Origin: Methanoregulaceae archaeon
GTDB lineage: Archaea; Halobacteriota; Methanomicrobia; Methanomicrobiales; Methanospirillaceae
Assembly (NCBI GenBank): GCA_028679315.1
Contig: JAJRBU010000050.1
Span: forward strand, 1 to 35,211
Reading direction: 5' to 3'
DNA length: 35,211 nucleotides
The notes under the pieces were generated by a model. It was given only the letters and a program-made list of their open reading frames with translations, was not told where the DNA came from and searched no databases. Numbering within the stretch: the first letter of the stretch is position 1; each line of letters starts with the position of its first letter. Position numbers and translations under genes: made by a program. Below are positions 1-8,717 of the stretch, piece by piece.

Positions 1-690
1 GGCTGCCTGATCTGTGGTGCCGATCTCGAATACCTTGACCAGCCGGAGGAGATGGAGTGCTCGTACTGCAAGCGGAAATGCAAATCCAGTACACGGTGCG
101 TGAACGGCCACTACATCTGCGACCGTTGCCGCCGGCTGGATGCCGAGGACCTGATCGAGGTGATCTGCCTCCAGAGCACCGAAGACAATCCGTTCACACT
201 CATAGAGCGGATCTTCTCGAGCCCAACGGTGATGATGCACGGGCCCGAACACCATTTCCTGGTGCCCGCGGTCCTGGTTTCCGCATTTTATAATCATACC
301 AAGCAACCGGGAAAGAAGGAACTGGGAATCAAGAATGCCAGGCACAGGGCAGGGCAGGTGAAGGGGGGTTCCTGCGGCCTGCTTGGTGATTGCGGTGCGG
401 CGGTCGGGACCGGGATCTTTGTCAGCATCGTCACCGGTGCAACGCCGCTTTCACGCGAGGAATGGCGCATGGCCAACCTGATGACCGCACGGGCGCTCGA
501 GCGGATAGCAAATCAGGGGGGTCCCCGGTGCTGCAAGAGGAATACCTTCCTCGCACTGCAGGAAGCGATCAGGTTCATCTCATCAGAGATGGGGGTCCAC
601 CTCCCGGAACCGCGGGAGATTTCCTGCCGGTTCTCTGATCAGAACCGGGAATGCCTGAAGGATCGATGCCCCTTTTACCGAGAATTCTGA
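1..690 (+). CDS. DUF5714-type cysteine-rich protein, 5' truncated
   Basis: The reading frame is open from base 1, so the ATG at 52 in the ORF track is internal and the true start lies upstream of the window. The visible part begins with cysteine pairs typical of a zinc ribbon (CLIC, then CSYCKRKC and CDRC) and continues into a domain with conserved-looking HGPEHH, GSCGLLGDCGAA and PRCCKR segments. I recognise this as the DUF5714 domain, common in methanogens and sometimes joined to a methyltransferase. Its function is not established. The many Cys and His residues suggest metal binding, which is inference. It ends convergently with the ribL operon, 147 bp away. Confidence 0.75.
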   Translation, partial: GCLICGADLEYLDQPEEMECSYCKRKCKSSTRCVNGHYICDRCRRLDAEDLIEVICLQSTEDNPFTLIERIFSSPTVMMHGPEHHFLVPAVLVSAFYNHTKQPGKKELGIKNARHRAGQVKGGSCGLLGDCGAAVGTGIFVSIVTGATPLSREEWRMANLMTARALERIANQGGPRCCKRNTFLALQEAIRFISSEMGVHLPEPREISCRFSDQNRECLKDRCPFYREF

Positions 691-837
691 TCCAGCCTGG
701 TTTCATCTTGTGACGGGAGCGTGCGAAAAGAGGTCTATTTCTGATGCCGTTCCATGCTCCAGGTATTCCCCGAGAAGACCTGCGCAGGGAGAAGGGAGAG
801 GCGGCGATAAAAGAGAACGTGTAGATGTATCCCTGAT

Positions 838-1263
838 TTACTCGTTCCTGTACTGCTCCAGCACTTTCCGGATAATCCGGCTCGTGCTGGAGCACGCGTC
901 CCCAGGATACTGGCCGACCCGTATAACCTCGGAACTGATCCCTCTCGCACGGAGATCTGCAACGAGCTTTGCCTCGTCGAAATGCTGGTTGAACCCAATC
1001 GTGATGATCGCGGGCTGGATCTCGCGGATAGGCCGGAACATGTCATGCAGGTCGCCAAGCACCGCGTGGTCGACCGGTTTCAGCGCCCCGACCATCTTCA
1101 TCCGCTGGTCTTCCTGGATGACCGGTTTTGGCTTGTGCCGGACATTGGCATCTCTTGCGATGATCACGTACAGCTCATCGCCGAGACGGCGCGATTCCTC
1201 AAGGTAATAGAGATGTCCCGGATGGAGCAGGTCAAAGGTTCCCGTGGCAACGACCCGCTTCAC
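838..1263 (-). CDS. ribL: FAD synthase (archaeal FMN adenylyltransferase)
   Basis: This 141-aa protein is a compact cytidylyltransferase-fold enzyme expected to transfer AMP from ATP to FMN, giving FAD. The nucleotide-binding signature GTFDLLHPGH is at residues 8-17, and the C-terminal SSTSRII motif, which normally contacts the nucleotide phosphates, is at about 125-131. Length matches archaeal RibL. The start is GTG at 1263, and its bases overlap the TGA stop of the preceding JAMM gene (GTGA), so the two are translationally coupled. It closes a three-gene minus-strand operon. RibK and RibB, which make its substrate FMN and the riboflavin precursor, lie about 20 kb away in this window. Confidence 0.9.
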   Translation of the reverse strand: MKRVVATGTFDLLHPGHLYYLEESRRLGDELYVIIARDANVRHKPKPVIQEDQRMKMVGALKPVDHAVLGDLHDMFRPIREIQPAIITIGFNQHFDEAKLVADLRARGISSEVIRVGQYPGDACSSTSRIIRKVLEQYRNE

Positions 1264-1631
1264 TCGATCACCCCGATGTCAACTGGCATGCCATTTGCGG
1301 AAAAGCAACGCCAGTCATCCTCATCATAGGGAAATCCCACGATGATGTGGTACCGCCCGGTCCTCGGGAAGAAGCCGAGATCGGCATCGGAAGGACGGAT
1401 GACCCCGTTCGGGTGGGAATGCACGCTCCCGGCAAGGTGCGTGTCGAGCGGCATCATGTCGAGAAAGAGGCTTGCAGAGCGATCGGTATTTGTAGTCCCC
1501 GGCAGGAGATCGATCTCATCGATGATACCATCCTGTTCGCGCAGAAGCCCTGCATACTCGTTCGGGTGCTGCTCCCGCCCGAGCTGGAGCAGGAGTGAGA
1601 GCAGGTTCTTCCGTATTCCCCTGATACGCAT
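1260..1631 (-). CDS. JAMM/MPN+ (Mov34) metalloprotease-like protein
   Basis: The 123-aa protein carries a complete JAMM zinc-protease signature: Glu25, then HSH at 71-73, Ser81 and Asp84 (H-x-H-x7-S-x2-D). Archaeal stand-alone JAMM proteins remove ubiquitin-like SAMP modifiers or act on small sulfur carriers; which applies here cannot be read from sequence. I chose the ATG at 1631 rather than the ORF-track start at 1868, because the upstream extension overlaps the preceding gene and has no family similarity. GGCAGG two bases before the ATG is a plausible ribosome-binding site. The stop overlaps the ribL GTG start. The gene sits between a dihydropteroate-synthase-like protein and RibL. Confidence 0.85.
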   Translation of the reverse strand: MRIRGIRKNLLSLLLQLGREQHPNEYAGLLREQDGIIDEIDLLPGTTNTDRSASLFLDMMPLDTHLAGSVHSHPNGVIRPSDADLGFFPRTGRYHIIVGFPYDEDDWRCFSANGMPVDIGVIE

Positions 1632-1638
1632 ATCCTGC

Positions 1639-1650
1639 CCTAGTTCTAGG
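1639..1650. promoter_or_regulatory. 12-bp dyad upstream of the JAMM gene
   Basis: CCTAG-TT-CTAGG forms a dyad eight bases before the JAMM start codon, in the 58-bp gap after the dihydropteroate-synthase-like gene. It could be an operator or a short RNA hairpin. No binding protein can be named. Confidence 0.3.
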
Positions 1651-1689
1651 ACGGCGGAAAGATTAAAGCAGAGGTTGCAACCCCTTGTC

Positions 1690-3102
1690 TCAGAATGGCC
1701 CGTCCTGTTCAAAACTTCTCCCGAACCGGATGGCAAGTTCTGCCTTGTACAGCTCGGCACCAAGGTAGGCCGCATGGTCGAGGAGTGAGACCTCGCCGCG
1801 CTCCTGAATCGTGTGGAAGACAGCGGCCCAGGAGCACCCCCTGTACGCCCTTCCGCCGATGACCGCAACGATCTCCTCCCCCTCTATCCCGATACGGAAA
1901 TTCCCGCAAGGGTCGTAGGTTATCTCCTGCGGCATCGTTCCTGCCGGAATCATCTCCCGGTAATCCAGGGGAGGTTCCCGTCTTCTCCGCTTTTCCTTGA
2001 GCACAAGAAGGTCGATCCCGAGATCCTTTGGGTAAGGCCGTTCCGCGGCGAGCACCATCATTTCAGTCGCTTGCCGCATCTCCCTGACCGATCCCTGGGT
2101 CTTGTCGGAATGCTCGCTCGTGAATATCACCGAGGCCTTCACCTCCATTGCCATCCCGGCAAGGAGGGCATTCACCCCGGGTGAGTCTGCATCGACAAGT
2201 TCTGCCACGTTTCCCGCCCCGAAAAAGAGCGGGTAGCTAGTATCAGCAAAATTACTGAGTGACGTGACCAGCCCTGACCCGACAGGGGCAAGCAGCGGGT
2301 CGGCAATGATACAGGAGATCCCGGCCTCTTCCGCGAGCCTGATATTCTCCCCAAGGGAGCGATCCCCGGTCACGACCACAGCAGCTGCACCGCACTCTGC
2401 CACCCGGTTTCCCACAAGGGCGATGTTCCGGTCTGAGAGCGAGAGGACGAGGTCTGCCCTTGGAAGTCCTGCTGCGATCAGCACGGGATTCTGGGTATCG
2501 ATGGAGAGGGGACCAGGGAGATCTTCCAGTTCACCAAAGACCCGTTTTACATCACCAGGGATTGCATCGAATCCAAATCCCAGATCCACGATGTCGGCAC
2601 CCGAAGAAAAATAGGAGAGGACCTTTCCCCTGATATCCGGCTCCCGGTGTGCGTCCATGATCTCGGCAAGGACCTTCATCCGGGAATTCCCGCCGATCTT
2701 CACACCCCGGATGAGGTATTCAGACTCCGCCTCCCGTTCTTTCCGGGCAATGGTCCGCATCGCCTCTTTCCGTCGCTCGCTTGCCAGGAGATCATCGGCA
2801 GGAACGGTACGGGAGAGAGGGATCGTGCCAAGGAGAGGCAGGATCAGGGGAAGATCTGCAGCATGGCGGGGGCCCCGGTACACAGGCACCCCTGTCCGCC
2901 GCTCAACCTCGTCAAAAGATGCCGTGCACATGCCGGAGACCAGGGCAAGGTCGTACCCACCCTCCATCAGGAGCGTTTCCAGCTGCGCAGGGGTGAGAAA
3001 GGAAGCAATCTCGCCGGTCACGGCAACAACAGCATCCATCCCTTCCGCTGCTTTTCTGACCATCGCTGCAGTGACAGTACCGGTTGGGAGGAGGATACGC
3101 AT
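1690..3102 (-). CDS. Dihydropteroate synthase-related protein with C-terminal DUF4346-like domain
   Basis: This 470-aa protein matches the archaeal dihydropteroate-synthase-like family (TIGR00284 type). It has an N-terminal domain to about residue 130, a DHPS-like TIM barrel with segments such as GADIVDLGFGFD and PLSIDTQNP at about 140-370, and a C-terminal domain with GNFRIGIEGEEIVAVIGG of the kind labelled DUF4346. Methanogens make methanopterin rather than folate, so a role in pterin metabolism is often suggested but not established. The ATG at 3102 has a TATA-like stretch (ctttttatct on the minus strand) about 25 bp upstream. It is the first gene of the operon with the JAMM protein and RibL and diverges from the PHP gene. 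Confidence 0.85.
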   Translation of the reverse strand: MRILLPTGTVTAAMVRKAAEGMDAVVAVTGEIASFLTPAQLETLLMEGGYDLALVSGMCTASFDEVERRTGVPVYRGPRHAADLPLILPLLGTIPLSRTVPADDLLASERRKEAMRTIARKEREAESEYLIRGVKIGGNSRMKVLAEIMDAHREPDIRGKVLSYFSSGADIVDLGFGFDAIPGDVKRVFGELEDLPGPLSIDTQNPVLIAAGLPRADLVLSLSDRNIALVGNRVAECGAAAVVVTGDRSLGENIRLAEEAGISCIIADPLLAPVGSGLVTSLSNFADTSYPLFFGAGNVAELVDADSPGVNALLAGMAMEVKASVIFTSEHSDKTQGSVREMRQATEMMVLAAERPYPKDLGIDLLVLKEKRRRREPPLDYREMIPAGTMPQEITYDPCGNFRIGIEGEEIVAVIGGRAYRGCSWAAVFHTIQERGEVSLLDHAAYLGAELYKAELAIRFGRSFEQDGPF

Positions 3103-3144
3103 AAGTTTCCTTAATACCAGTGAGATAAAAAGTCATATGATAGC

Positions 3145-3813
3145 ATGCTTTCCTGCGACCTCCATGTCCATACCAGTTTTTCAAAAGACGGGGAGAGCAC
3201 GCCTCTTGAGATTGTACGCAGGGCCGAGGCTGCCGGTCTCGACGCGATCGCAATCACCGACCATGATACGGTTGAAGGAGCCATTGCCGCACTCAGCATT
3301 CCCACGAGCATCGTGATCATCCCCGGGATCGAGATCTCAACCCGGCAGGGGCACCTTATTGCGCTGGGCGTGACCGAGAAGATCCCAGCCGGGCTGGATG
3401 TGATCGAGACCATACATATTGCAAAAGAGAAAGGCGCAGTCCTCATCCTCCCCCACCCCTACCACGTCTGGCGACACGGTGTGGGGAGAAAGCTCCGGTC
3501 TGCCTTATACTCGGTCGATGCCATCGAGGTGTTCAACAGCAGATACATCGTTGGTTCGGCAAACCTCAAGGCAGCACGGATGGCACGGCGCATCGGCAAG
3601 CCCTGTGTCGGAGGATCCGATGCCCACCACGCACGGTATATCGGATTCGGCAGGACTAACGTGGATGCGAAGAGGGACTGTGGATCGATCCTTGCCGCAA
3701 TCCGGGAGGGAAAAACCAGTGCAGCAGGAAAGATGACGCCCCTTCCGAGTTACACCCGCCAGACCATCAGGAATACATGGAAGAAGTTCAGGCGCCGGAT
3801 CTCCCACCGGTAA
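3145..3813 (+). CDS. PHP-domain metal-dependent phosphoesterase
   Basis: The 222-aa protein has the PHP metal-binding motifs in order: DLHVHTSFSKDG near the N terminus, AITDHDT at about 36-42, LPHPY near residue 100, and GSDAHH near residue 160. PHP proteins of this size act as phosphoesterases (for example histidinol phosphatase or nucleotide phosphatase types) using bound divalent metals. The exact substrate is unknown here. Its last 37 bases overlap the start of truA in another frame, so the pair is probably co-transcribed and coupled. HisG is present elsewhere in the window, but nothing local ties this protein to histidine synthesis. Confidence 0.85.
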   Translation: MLSCDLHVHTSFSKDGESTPLEIVRRAEAAGLDAIAITDHDTVEGAIAALSIPTSIVIIPGIEISTRQGHLIALGVTEKIPAGLDVIETIHIAKEKGAVLILPHPYHVWRHGVGRKLRSALYSVDAIEVFNSRYIVGSANLKAARMARRIGKPCVGGSDAHHARYIGFGRTNVDAKRDCGSILAAIREGKTSAAGKMTPLPSYTRQTIRNTWKKFRRRISHR

Positions 3814-4604
3814 GACTTGCATGCAGGGTGGCCTATCTCGGCGACCGGTTCTACGGATCGCAGATGCAGGCAGAGGAGCGGACCGTTGAGGGGGAGTTCG
3901 TGGCCGCATGCATCCGGATTGGCCTCTTTTCGGACCACCGTGAGGCAGGTTTCTCTGCCGCAGGGAGGACGGATCGCGGGGTCCACGCCAGGGGGCAGGT
4001 CTTTGCGTTTTCCACTCCCTATCCCTCCCGGGCACTCTCCGCGCTGAACTGGCAGCTCCCCCTGGACTGCTGGATCAGTGGTTACGCAAATGTTGAGGCT
4101 GGATTCCACCCGAGATACGATGCAAAACTGCGGACCTACCGGTACTACTTCGGGACAACAAACCTCGATGTGAAAGCCATGGACTCTGCAGCCCGCCTTT
4201 TTGTAGGTACGCATGACTTCTCTGTTTTTTCCCGTTCCAGTGAGCGAAATCCCGAGCGGACGATCACCTCCGCGAGGGTCTGGTGTGAAGGAGGCACCTG
4301 CATATTCGAGGTTACGGGTGACAGTTTCCTCTGGAACATGGTACGGCTCATGGCAGCAGCACTCAGGCGCATCGGTCAGGGAAAGGAAGGCGAGGAAGGG
4401 ATTGTGTTGCGGCTTGAGGGTGAACGGTTCTCTCCCCTCTCTCCGTTACCCCCCAATAGCCTCATCCTCTGGAACGTGGACTGCGGGATCTCCTTCCACC
4501 CTCTTCCTGTCGAGGGAAAGCGGCAGGTTTTCCTTGCACGGCTCCATGAGCACCATACAGCCCTCGAACGGGTGGTACACGACCTGAACGAAGGCAATAA
4601 GTAG
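3777..4604 (+). CDS. truA: tRNA pseudouridine synthase A
   Basis: This 275-aa protein isomerises uridines of the tRNA anticodon stem-loop (positions 38-40 in the family) to pseudouridine. The catalytic aspartate is visible in AGRTDRGVHA (Asp66), preceded by YLGDRFYGSQMQ and followed by LRTYRYYF and GDSFLWNMVRLM, all family landmarks. Length is normal. The ATG at 3777 overlaps the PHP gene by 37 bp. A start a few codons later cannot be excluded, since family similarity begins at about residue 13. Confidence 0.93.
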   Translation: MEEVQAPDLPPVRLACRVAYLGDRFYGSQMQAEERTVEGEFVAACIRIGLFSDHREAGFSAAGRTDRGVHARGQVFAFSTPYPSRALSALNWQLPLDCWISGYANVEAGFHPRYDAKLRTYRYYFGTTNLDVKAMDSAARLFVGTHDFSVFSRSSERNPERTITSARVWCEGGTCIFEVTGDSFLWNMVRLMAAALRRIGQGKEGEEGIVLRLEGERFSPLSPLPPNSLILWNVDCGISFHPLPVEGKRQVFLARLHEHHTALERVVHDLNEGNK

Positions 4605-4763
4605 CGCACTGATTCGGTGTCTTTCGGGAAGACCATCACAGTTATTATCGAGTTGTGAGCTATTGCACCACCCATGGCTGGAATATAATAGCACCGCTGC
4701 ACGGAAGAGAATGCCGGATCAGCCTCCATCTTCATAAATCCTCCGGTGCAAGATCTTTTCTTG

Positions 4764-5222
4764 ATGGCACCGTTTGTCTGCACAAGATGTGGAAAATGTT
4801 GTATGAGCCTGGGGAGACATATCACGATCGAGCGAAGCCTCTCTCACGTGCAGCACTTCTGCCGCGTCGCAGTCACCGGGGAACTACTCCCTGTCTCGAT
4901 CCAGCCAGAGTACCGGGATCCCTACGCTTCAGGAGAGCGGGATCCAACCTGGTGCCCGTTTCTCAGGCGAGCCGATGCAGACTCATTCATCTGCACGATC
5001 TACCAGACCCGGCCCCGGATCTGCCGCGAATTCAGGTGCAGAACGATGCTGATCTATGACCAGAACGGCAATGAAGCCGGCTACGTAAAGGGGAGAAGGA
5101 CCCTTGTTTCAGATGATCCCTGTCTTGCAGACGCCTGGCGGGAGATCCCAGGAGATGCGGATGATGCTACCCTGAAAGAACTACTAAAGAAACATGGCTA
5201 CCGGGCCGAACCGCTTGAGTAG
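4764..5222 (+). CDS. YkgJ-family cysteine cluster protein
   Basis: A 152-aa protein with the CTRCGKCC cluster at its N terminus and a second set of cysteines in CTIYQTRPRICREFRC, the pattern of the YkgJ zinc- or iron-chelating family (CxxCxxCC). These proteins are thought to bind metal or an iron-sulfur cluster; the physiological role is unclear. I prefer the ATG at 4764 (MAPFVC) to the GTG at 4746 in the track, because the family motif begins directly after it. An AT-rich stretch (tcataaatc) about 25-30 bp upstream fits a promoter for a leaderless mRNA. It lies between truA and the por operon. Confidence 0.8.
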   Translation: MAPFVCTRCGKCCMSLGRHITIERSLSHVQHFCRVAVTGELLPVSIQPEYRDPYASGERDPTWCPFLRRADADSFICTIYQTRPRICREFRCRTMLIYDQNGNEAGYVKGRRTLVSDDPCLADAWREIPGDADDATLKELLKKHGYRAEPLE

Positions 5223-5297
5223 GGTATGGCATCCCCGGGAATTACCAGGATAATACCCTTATTACTGATGGAAGGCTAACCTTTTTCCCGATTTTCC

Positions 5298-6179
5298 ATG
5301 ACCGAGATCCCCAAAGAGGAGTATGTCCTGAAGTGCACCTCGGCCTGTGCCGGGTGCCCCTCCTCCCTCATTCTCCGGTATGTGCTCAAGGCTGCTGGAC
5401 CTGATACGGTGCTGGTGGTCCCTGCCTGCTGCACCAGCGTTATCCAGGGTATCTACCCCAATACCGCCCTGAATGTCCCGGTATACAATGTGGCGTTTGC
5501 CTCTGCCGCTGCCTGTGCATCCGGAATGACCGAAGCATTCCAGAAAGCCGGGAAGAAGACCAACGTGATCGTGTATGCCGGTGATGGCGGAACCGTCGAT
5601 ATCGGCATCCAGGCTCTCTCCGGAGCGTTCGAACGGGAGACCGATTTTCTCTACATCTGTTATGACAACGAAGCGTACGGCAATACCGGCATGCAGCGAT
5701 CCGGGTCGACGCCGATCGGTGCCCGGACCACCACCACCCCTGGGGGTAAGACCCATGCGAAGAAGGACCTCGATGCCATTGTCGATGCCCACAATCCCTC
5801 CTACCTCGCAACCGCCTGTGCGTCGTATCCGCTGGATCTCTTCAAGAAGGTGCAAAAAGCACTCTCCCTCCGGGGTTCAAAGTTCATCCATGTCCTTGCA
5901 CCCTGCCCACCCGGGTGGCGTTTCTCATCAGAGATGACAGTCGAGATGGGGAAGCTCGCGGTGAAATCCGGCCTGTGGATCCTGTACGAGAGGGAGTTTG
6001 GCAAGGTCACCATCAACGGTCCTTCAAAGGCGGCAATGATCAAACCGGTGCCGCTCGAAGATTACCTGTCAGGTCAGGGCAGGTTCAAGGGGATCGATCA
6101 AAAAGCGATTGATGCGCTGAAGTCCCAGTCAGAACTGCGTGCAAAGCACCTGCAGAAGGAGGCTGATGGGATATGCTGA
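5298..6179 (+). CDS. porB: Pyruvate:ferredoxin oxidoreductase, beta subunit
   Basis: This 293-aa subunit carries thiamine pyrophosphate and contributes to the catalytic site that reversibly converts pyruvate and CoA to acetyl-CoA and CO2. The TPP/Mg site is visible as AGDGG (94-98) and NEAYGNTG (124-131). Cys13, Cys17 and Cys20 near the N terminus fit ligation of the proximal iron-sulfur cluster. It leads a four-gene operon and overlaps porA by 7 bp. In an autotrophic methanogen the complex would mainly run in the biosynthetic direction, which is inference. A closely related 2-oxoacid oxidoreductase is possible, but the beta/alpha sequences look like the pyruvate type. Confidence 0.88.
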   Translation: MTEIPKEEYVLKCTSACAGCPSSLILRYVLKAAGPDTVLVVPACCTSVIQGIYPNTALNVPVYNVAFASAAACASGMTEAFQKAGKKTNVIVYAGDGGTVDIGIQALSGAFERETDFLYICYDNEAYGNTGMQRSGSTPIGARTTTTPGGKTHAKKDLDAIVDAHNPSYLATACASYPLDLFKKVQKALSLRGSKFIHVLAPCPPGWRFSSEMTVEMGKLAVKSGLWILYEREFGKVTINGPSKAAMIKPVPLEDYLSGQGRFKGIDQKAIDALKSQSELRAKHLQKEADGIC

Positions 6180-7285
6180 CGATTGCAACCGGGAACAAGG
6201 CGGTCGCGGCAGCGGTAAAGGAGCTCAGCCCCGACGTCATCGCTGCATACCCGATCACCCCCCAGACCGAGATCGTTGAACAGATCGCCGAGTACGTGAC
6301 CTCAAAGGAGCTCGACAGCCGCTATATACCGGTGGAGAGCGAGCACTCCGCGATGGCAGCCTGTATCGGGGCAAGTATCACGGGTGCCCGGACGTTCACA
6401 GCGACTAGTTCACACGGACTTCTCTACATGCACGAGATGGTCAACTGGGCTGCGGGAGCACGGCTCCCCATCGTGATGGCAAACGTGAACCGGGCGCTGG
6501 GTCCCGGCTGGAATGTCTGGGCCGAGCATACCGATGCCTTCCAGGAACGTGATACCGGCTGGCTCCAGGTCTACGTCAGTACCGTCCAGGAGGCATATGA
6601 TACCACCCTCATGGCCTTCAGGATCGCGGAACACGCGGACGTGCTCCTTCCCGTGATGGTCAACCTGGACGGATTCCTCCTCTCGCACTCCATGCAGTCT
6701 CTTGACACCCTGAAACCGGGAGACTTCGTCCCGCCCCTCCACCTCCCCCATGCGATCGATGTTGCGAACCCGGCCGGATACGGGACCCTCACCGGCCCGG
6801 AGGAGCATTTCAAGTTCCGGTGGGAGATCGAGCAGTCGATGAGGAGATCACGGAAGGTCATTGCCGAGACCGAGAAGGACTTCGCCGACAGGTTCGGCAG
6901 GAGCTATAGTGTCGCAGAAGAGTACAGGTTCGAGGATGCCGATGTGGCAGTCATCGCGATGGGAACCCTGGGCAAAGAAGCAGAAGTGGCTGTCGATCTC
7001 CTGCGCAACGAAGGGGTAAAGGCAGGCTCCCTCAGGGTCAGGTGGCTCCGCCCGTTCCCCGATCTCGATCTTGCGGGCCGTGATATCGTGGTCATCGACC
7101 GTGATTACTCATTTGGTTCTGGTGGCATCATCGCCCATTCCCTGATGGCCAGGTCCCGCATCGAACCATACAGCGTGATCGCCGGACTTGGCGGGCAGGA
7201 GGTCACCTATGATGATATCGCCGGATTCGTGCGGGACAGAAGACCCGGTAGTGAGCTCTGGTTTGGGGTGAGCGGCAATGTATGA
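6173..7285 (+). CDS. porA: Pyruvate:ferredoxin oxidoreductase, alpha subunit
   Basis: The 370-aa alpha subunit has the expected N-terminal pyrimidine-binding region of TPP enzymes (AAYPITPQTEIVE, then VESEHSAMAACIGAS and TATSSHGL) and a C-terminal transketolase-like domain with VAVIAMGTLGKEAEVAVDLLR. It pairs with PorB to form the active site. The start overlaps the end of porB, and its TGA overlaps the porC start region (7278-7285), so the operon is translationally coupled throughout. Length is close to the usual 380-400 aa of archaeal PorA. Confidence 0.9.
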   Translation: MLTIATGNKAVAAAVKELSPDVIAAYPITPQTEIVEQIAEYVTSKELDSRYIPVESEHSAMAACIGASITGARTFTATSSHGLLYMHEMVNWAAGARLPIVMANVNRALGPGWNVWAEHTDAFQERDTGWLQVYVSTVQEAYDTTLMAFRIAEHADVLLPVMVNLDGFLLSHSMQSLDTLKPGDFVPPLHLPHAIDVANPAGYGTLTGPEEHFKFRWEIEQSMRRSRKVIAETEKDFADRFGRSYSVAEEYRFEDADVAVIAMGTLGKEAEVAVDLLRNEGVKAGSLRVRWLRPFPDLDLAGRDIVVIDRDYSFGSGGIIAHSLMARSRIEPYSVIAGLGGQEVTYDDIAGFVRDRRPGSELWFGVSGNV

Positions 7286-7805
7286 GATACGGATCCACTC
7301 CCGCGGTGGGCAGGGGGGAGTCACTGCCGCCCGGCTCCTTGCCCTTGCAGCCTTCCGGGACGGGAAATATGCAACGGCATGCCCCTTCTACGGTGCTGAG
7401 CGGCGTGGTGCCCCGGTCGTCTCCTATGTCAGGATCGATGACCAGCCTATCCGGATCTACAGCCAGATACGGAACCCGGACCTGGTTGTTGTGCTGGATC
7501 CGAGCGTGATGGAAGTCGTGGATGTCCTCCATGGCCTGAAACAGGGAGGAAAGGTCCTGATCAATGGGACGGATACCGAAAAGATCCACGGAGTCGCGGC
7601 GTGCGCTGTTGATCTTACCGGGATAGCACTCCGGGAAAAGCTGGTCGTTGCAGGCAGCCCGATCCTGAACACCCCCGTACTTGGGGCACTGGCAAAGATG
7701 GGGATAATTACGGTCGATTCGGCGAAAAAGGCGATCAGGGAGATGTTTTCCGATGAACGAAATGTCAGGGCTGCAGAAGCGGCCTTCCGGGAGCTGGTGA
7801 TATGA
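7278..7805 (+). CDS. porC: Pyruvate:ferredoxin oxidoreductase, gamma subunit
   Basis: This 175-aa protein begins with [20 protein letters not shown], the signature of 2-oxoacid:acceptor oxidoreductase gamma subunits. It also has [16 protein letters not shown], typical of the pyruvate branch. It probably contributes to CoA binding and assembly of the complex. It overlaps porA by 8 bp and porD by an ATGA junction (7802-7805). Confidence 0.9.
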   Translation: MYEIRIHSRGGQGGVTAARLLALAAFRDGKYATACPFYGAERRGAPVVSYVRIDDQPIRIYSQIRNPDLVVVLDPSVMEVVDVLHGLKQGGKVLINGTDTEKIHGVAACAVDLTGIALREKLVVAGSPILNTPVLGALAKMGIITVDSAKKAIREMFSDERNVRAAEAAFRELVI

Positions 7806-8047
7806 GCACGCGCCCGGCAATGAGCAGGCCGGTCAAGGGGGCTTCGGGGAAGACCGGGTCCTGGCGGGTATTCAAACCCGTTGTTGATAAAGAAAAATGC
7901 AATGCCTGCGGCATCTGCGGCATGTTCTGCCCTGATGCGGTAATCAGCGATGAACTTGAGGTCGATCTCGATTACTGCAAGGGATGCGGGATCTGTGCAC
8001 AGGAATGCCCGAAGAAAGCGATTACCATGGAACGGGAAGAAAAATAA
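7802..8047 (+). CDS. porD: Pyruvate:ferredoxin oxidoreductase, delta (ferredoxin) subunit
   Basis: An 81-aa ferredoxin-like subunit with two complete 4Fe-4S motifs, [12 protein letters not shown] and [12 protein letters not shown]. These carry electrons from the TPP site to external ferredoxin. About 25 residues precede the first cluster, including [13 protein letters not shown], which is common in PorD proteins. It ends the operon, and a T6 run follows 23 bp after its stop. Confidence 0.9.
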   Translation: MSTRPAMSRPVKGASGKTGSWRVFKPVVDKEKCNACGICGMFCPDAVISDELEVDLDYCKGCGICAQECPKKAITMEREEK

Positions 8048-8329
8048 TCCCGGTGCTGACTTCACGTTCCTTTTTTCAGGTGTAGGACCGAACCACTCTG
8101 TTGGCTCAATTTGTATGAACTGGTTCTATCTTTTTATGCGAAACGGCTACCTCACCCTCCAGATTCTCTCTCCCGGTCCGGCACGATCTGATACCGAATC
8201 ATAAGCATGCACCTTTCAAAAAAAATCATGATCATATGAGTAAGTGCAGGAAGAAGACCGGTGATTTTTGCCAGATTTCGGGAAACGGTCAAAGATTACT
8301 GAGAATTGGATCGGAATGATAAAAGAGGG
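8048..8329. other. Intergenic region between porD and the zinc-ribbon gene
   Basis: The genes on either side are convergent, so no promoter is needed here. Apart from the U-tract after porD I see only an A-rich run, short palindromes (ATCATGAT) and a 27-codon open frame at 8236-8319 that I do not believe is a gene. Confidence 0.4.
8071..8076 (+). terminator. U-tract after porD
   Basis: A run of six T residues lies 23 bp after the porD stop with no strong hairpin. Oligo-T alone can terminate archaeal transcription, so this is a plausible end of the por operon. Confidence 0.4.
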
Positions 8330-8698
8330 TCAATCGTCCCCTTCAATTGGACATTTGGCCACGTACTCGAGGTCAAACTTGTAGAAGTGGGTAAATCCGC
8401 AGTTCCTGCACCGTGCGGTGAAGTGGTTGCACCCGATGGCAAGGTCGTGGGGACCAGTGGTCCGGCAGTTCCTGCAGGATGCATCGGATACGATGTTCCA
8501 GAGATCATAGCAGCCGATCCTGGTAAAACTCCCCTCCTTTGTGACCTCCTCCCTCCGCGGGATAAAGATCCGGGTGGCACCACAGTTTTCGCAGATGACC
8601 TGTGACTGGTATGGGACTGCCTTGATGATCTGGTCCGCGTCCTTGTGGCAATGGTAGCAGGTCGTCCGGTACCTGGTGAAGATAAACCGGTCCGTCAT
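8330..8698 (-). CDS. Conserved zinc-ribbon protein of unknown function
   Basis: A 122-aa protein with four cysteine pairs or groups (CYHC at 15-18, CENC at 36-39, CRNC in the middle, CRNC near residue 96) and further single cysteines, giving the look of two zinc ribbons. I do not recognise a named family. Its codon use and length suggest a real gene rather than the overlapping plus-strand frames. The ATG at 8698 has TTATAG about 24 bp upstream, compatible with a leaderless mRNA. That same TTATAG is half of the large inverted-repeat element at 8718-8777, so expression may depend on that structure, which is inference. Confidence 0.65.
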   Translation of the reverse strand: MTDRFIFTRYRTTCYHCHKDADQIIKAVPYQSQVICENCGATRIFIPRREEVTKEGSFTRIGCYDLWNIVSDASCRNCRTTGPHDLAIGCNHFTARCRNCGFTHFYKFDLEYVAKCPIEGDD

Positions 8699-8717
8699 GC
8701 ATGATCATTCCCACGGA

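Noticed and set aside
4691-4749. Inverted repeat GCACCG / CGGTGC in the truA-YkgJ gap
   Set aside because: Only 6 bp over a 47-bp spacer with no supporting inner stems or U-tract; could easily be chance.
8236-8319. 27-codon ORF in the porD/zinc-ribbon gap
   Set aside because: Too short, no recognisable motif, no ribosome-binding site, and composition like non-coding DNA.
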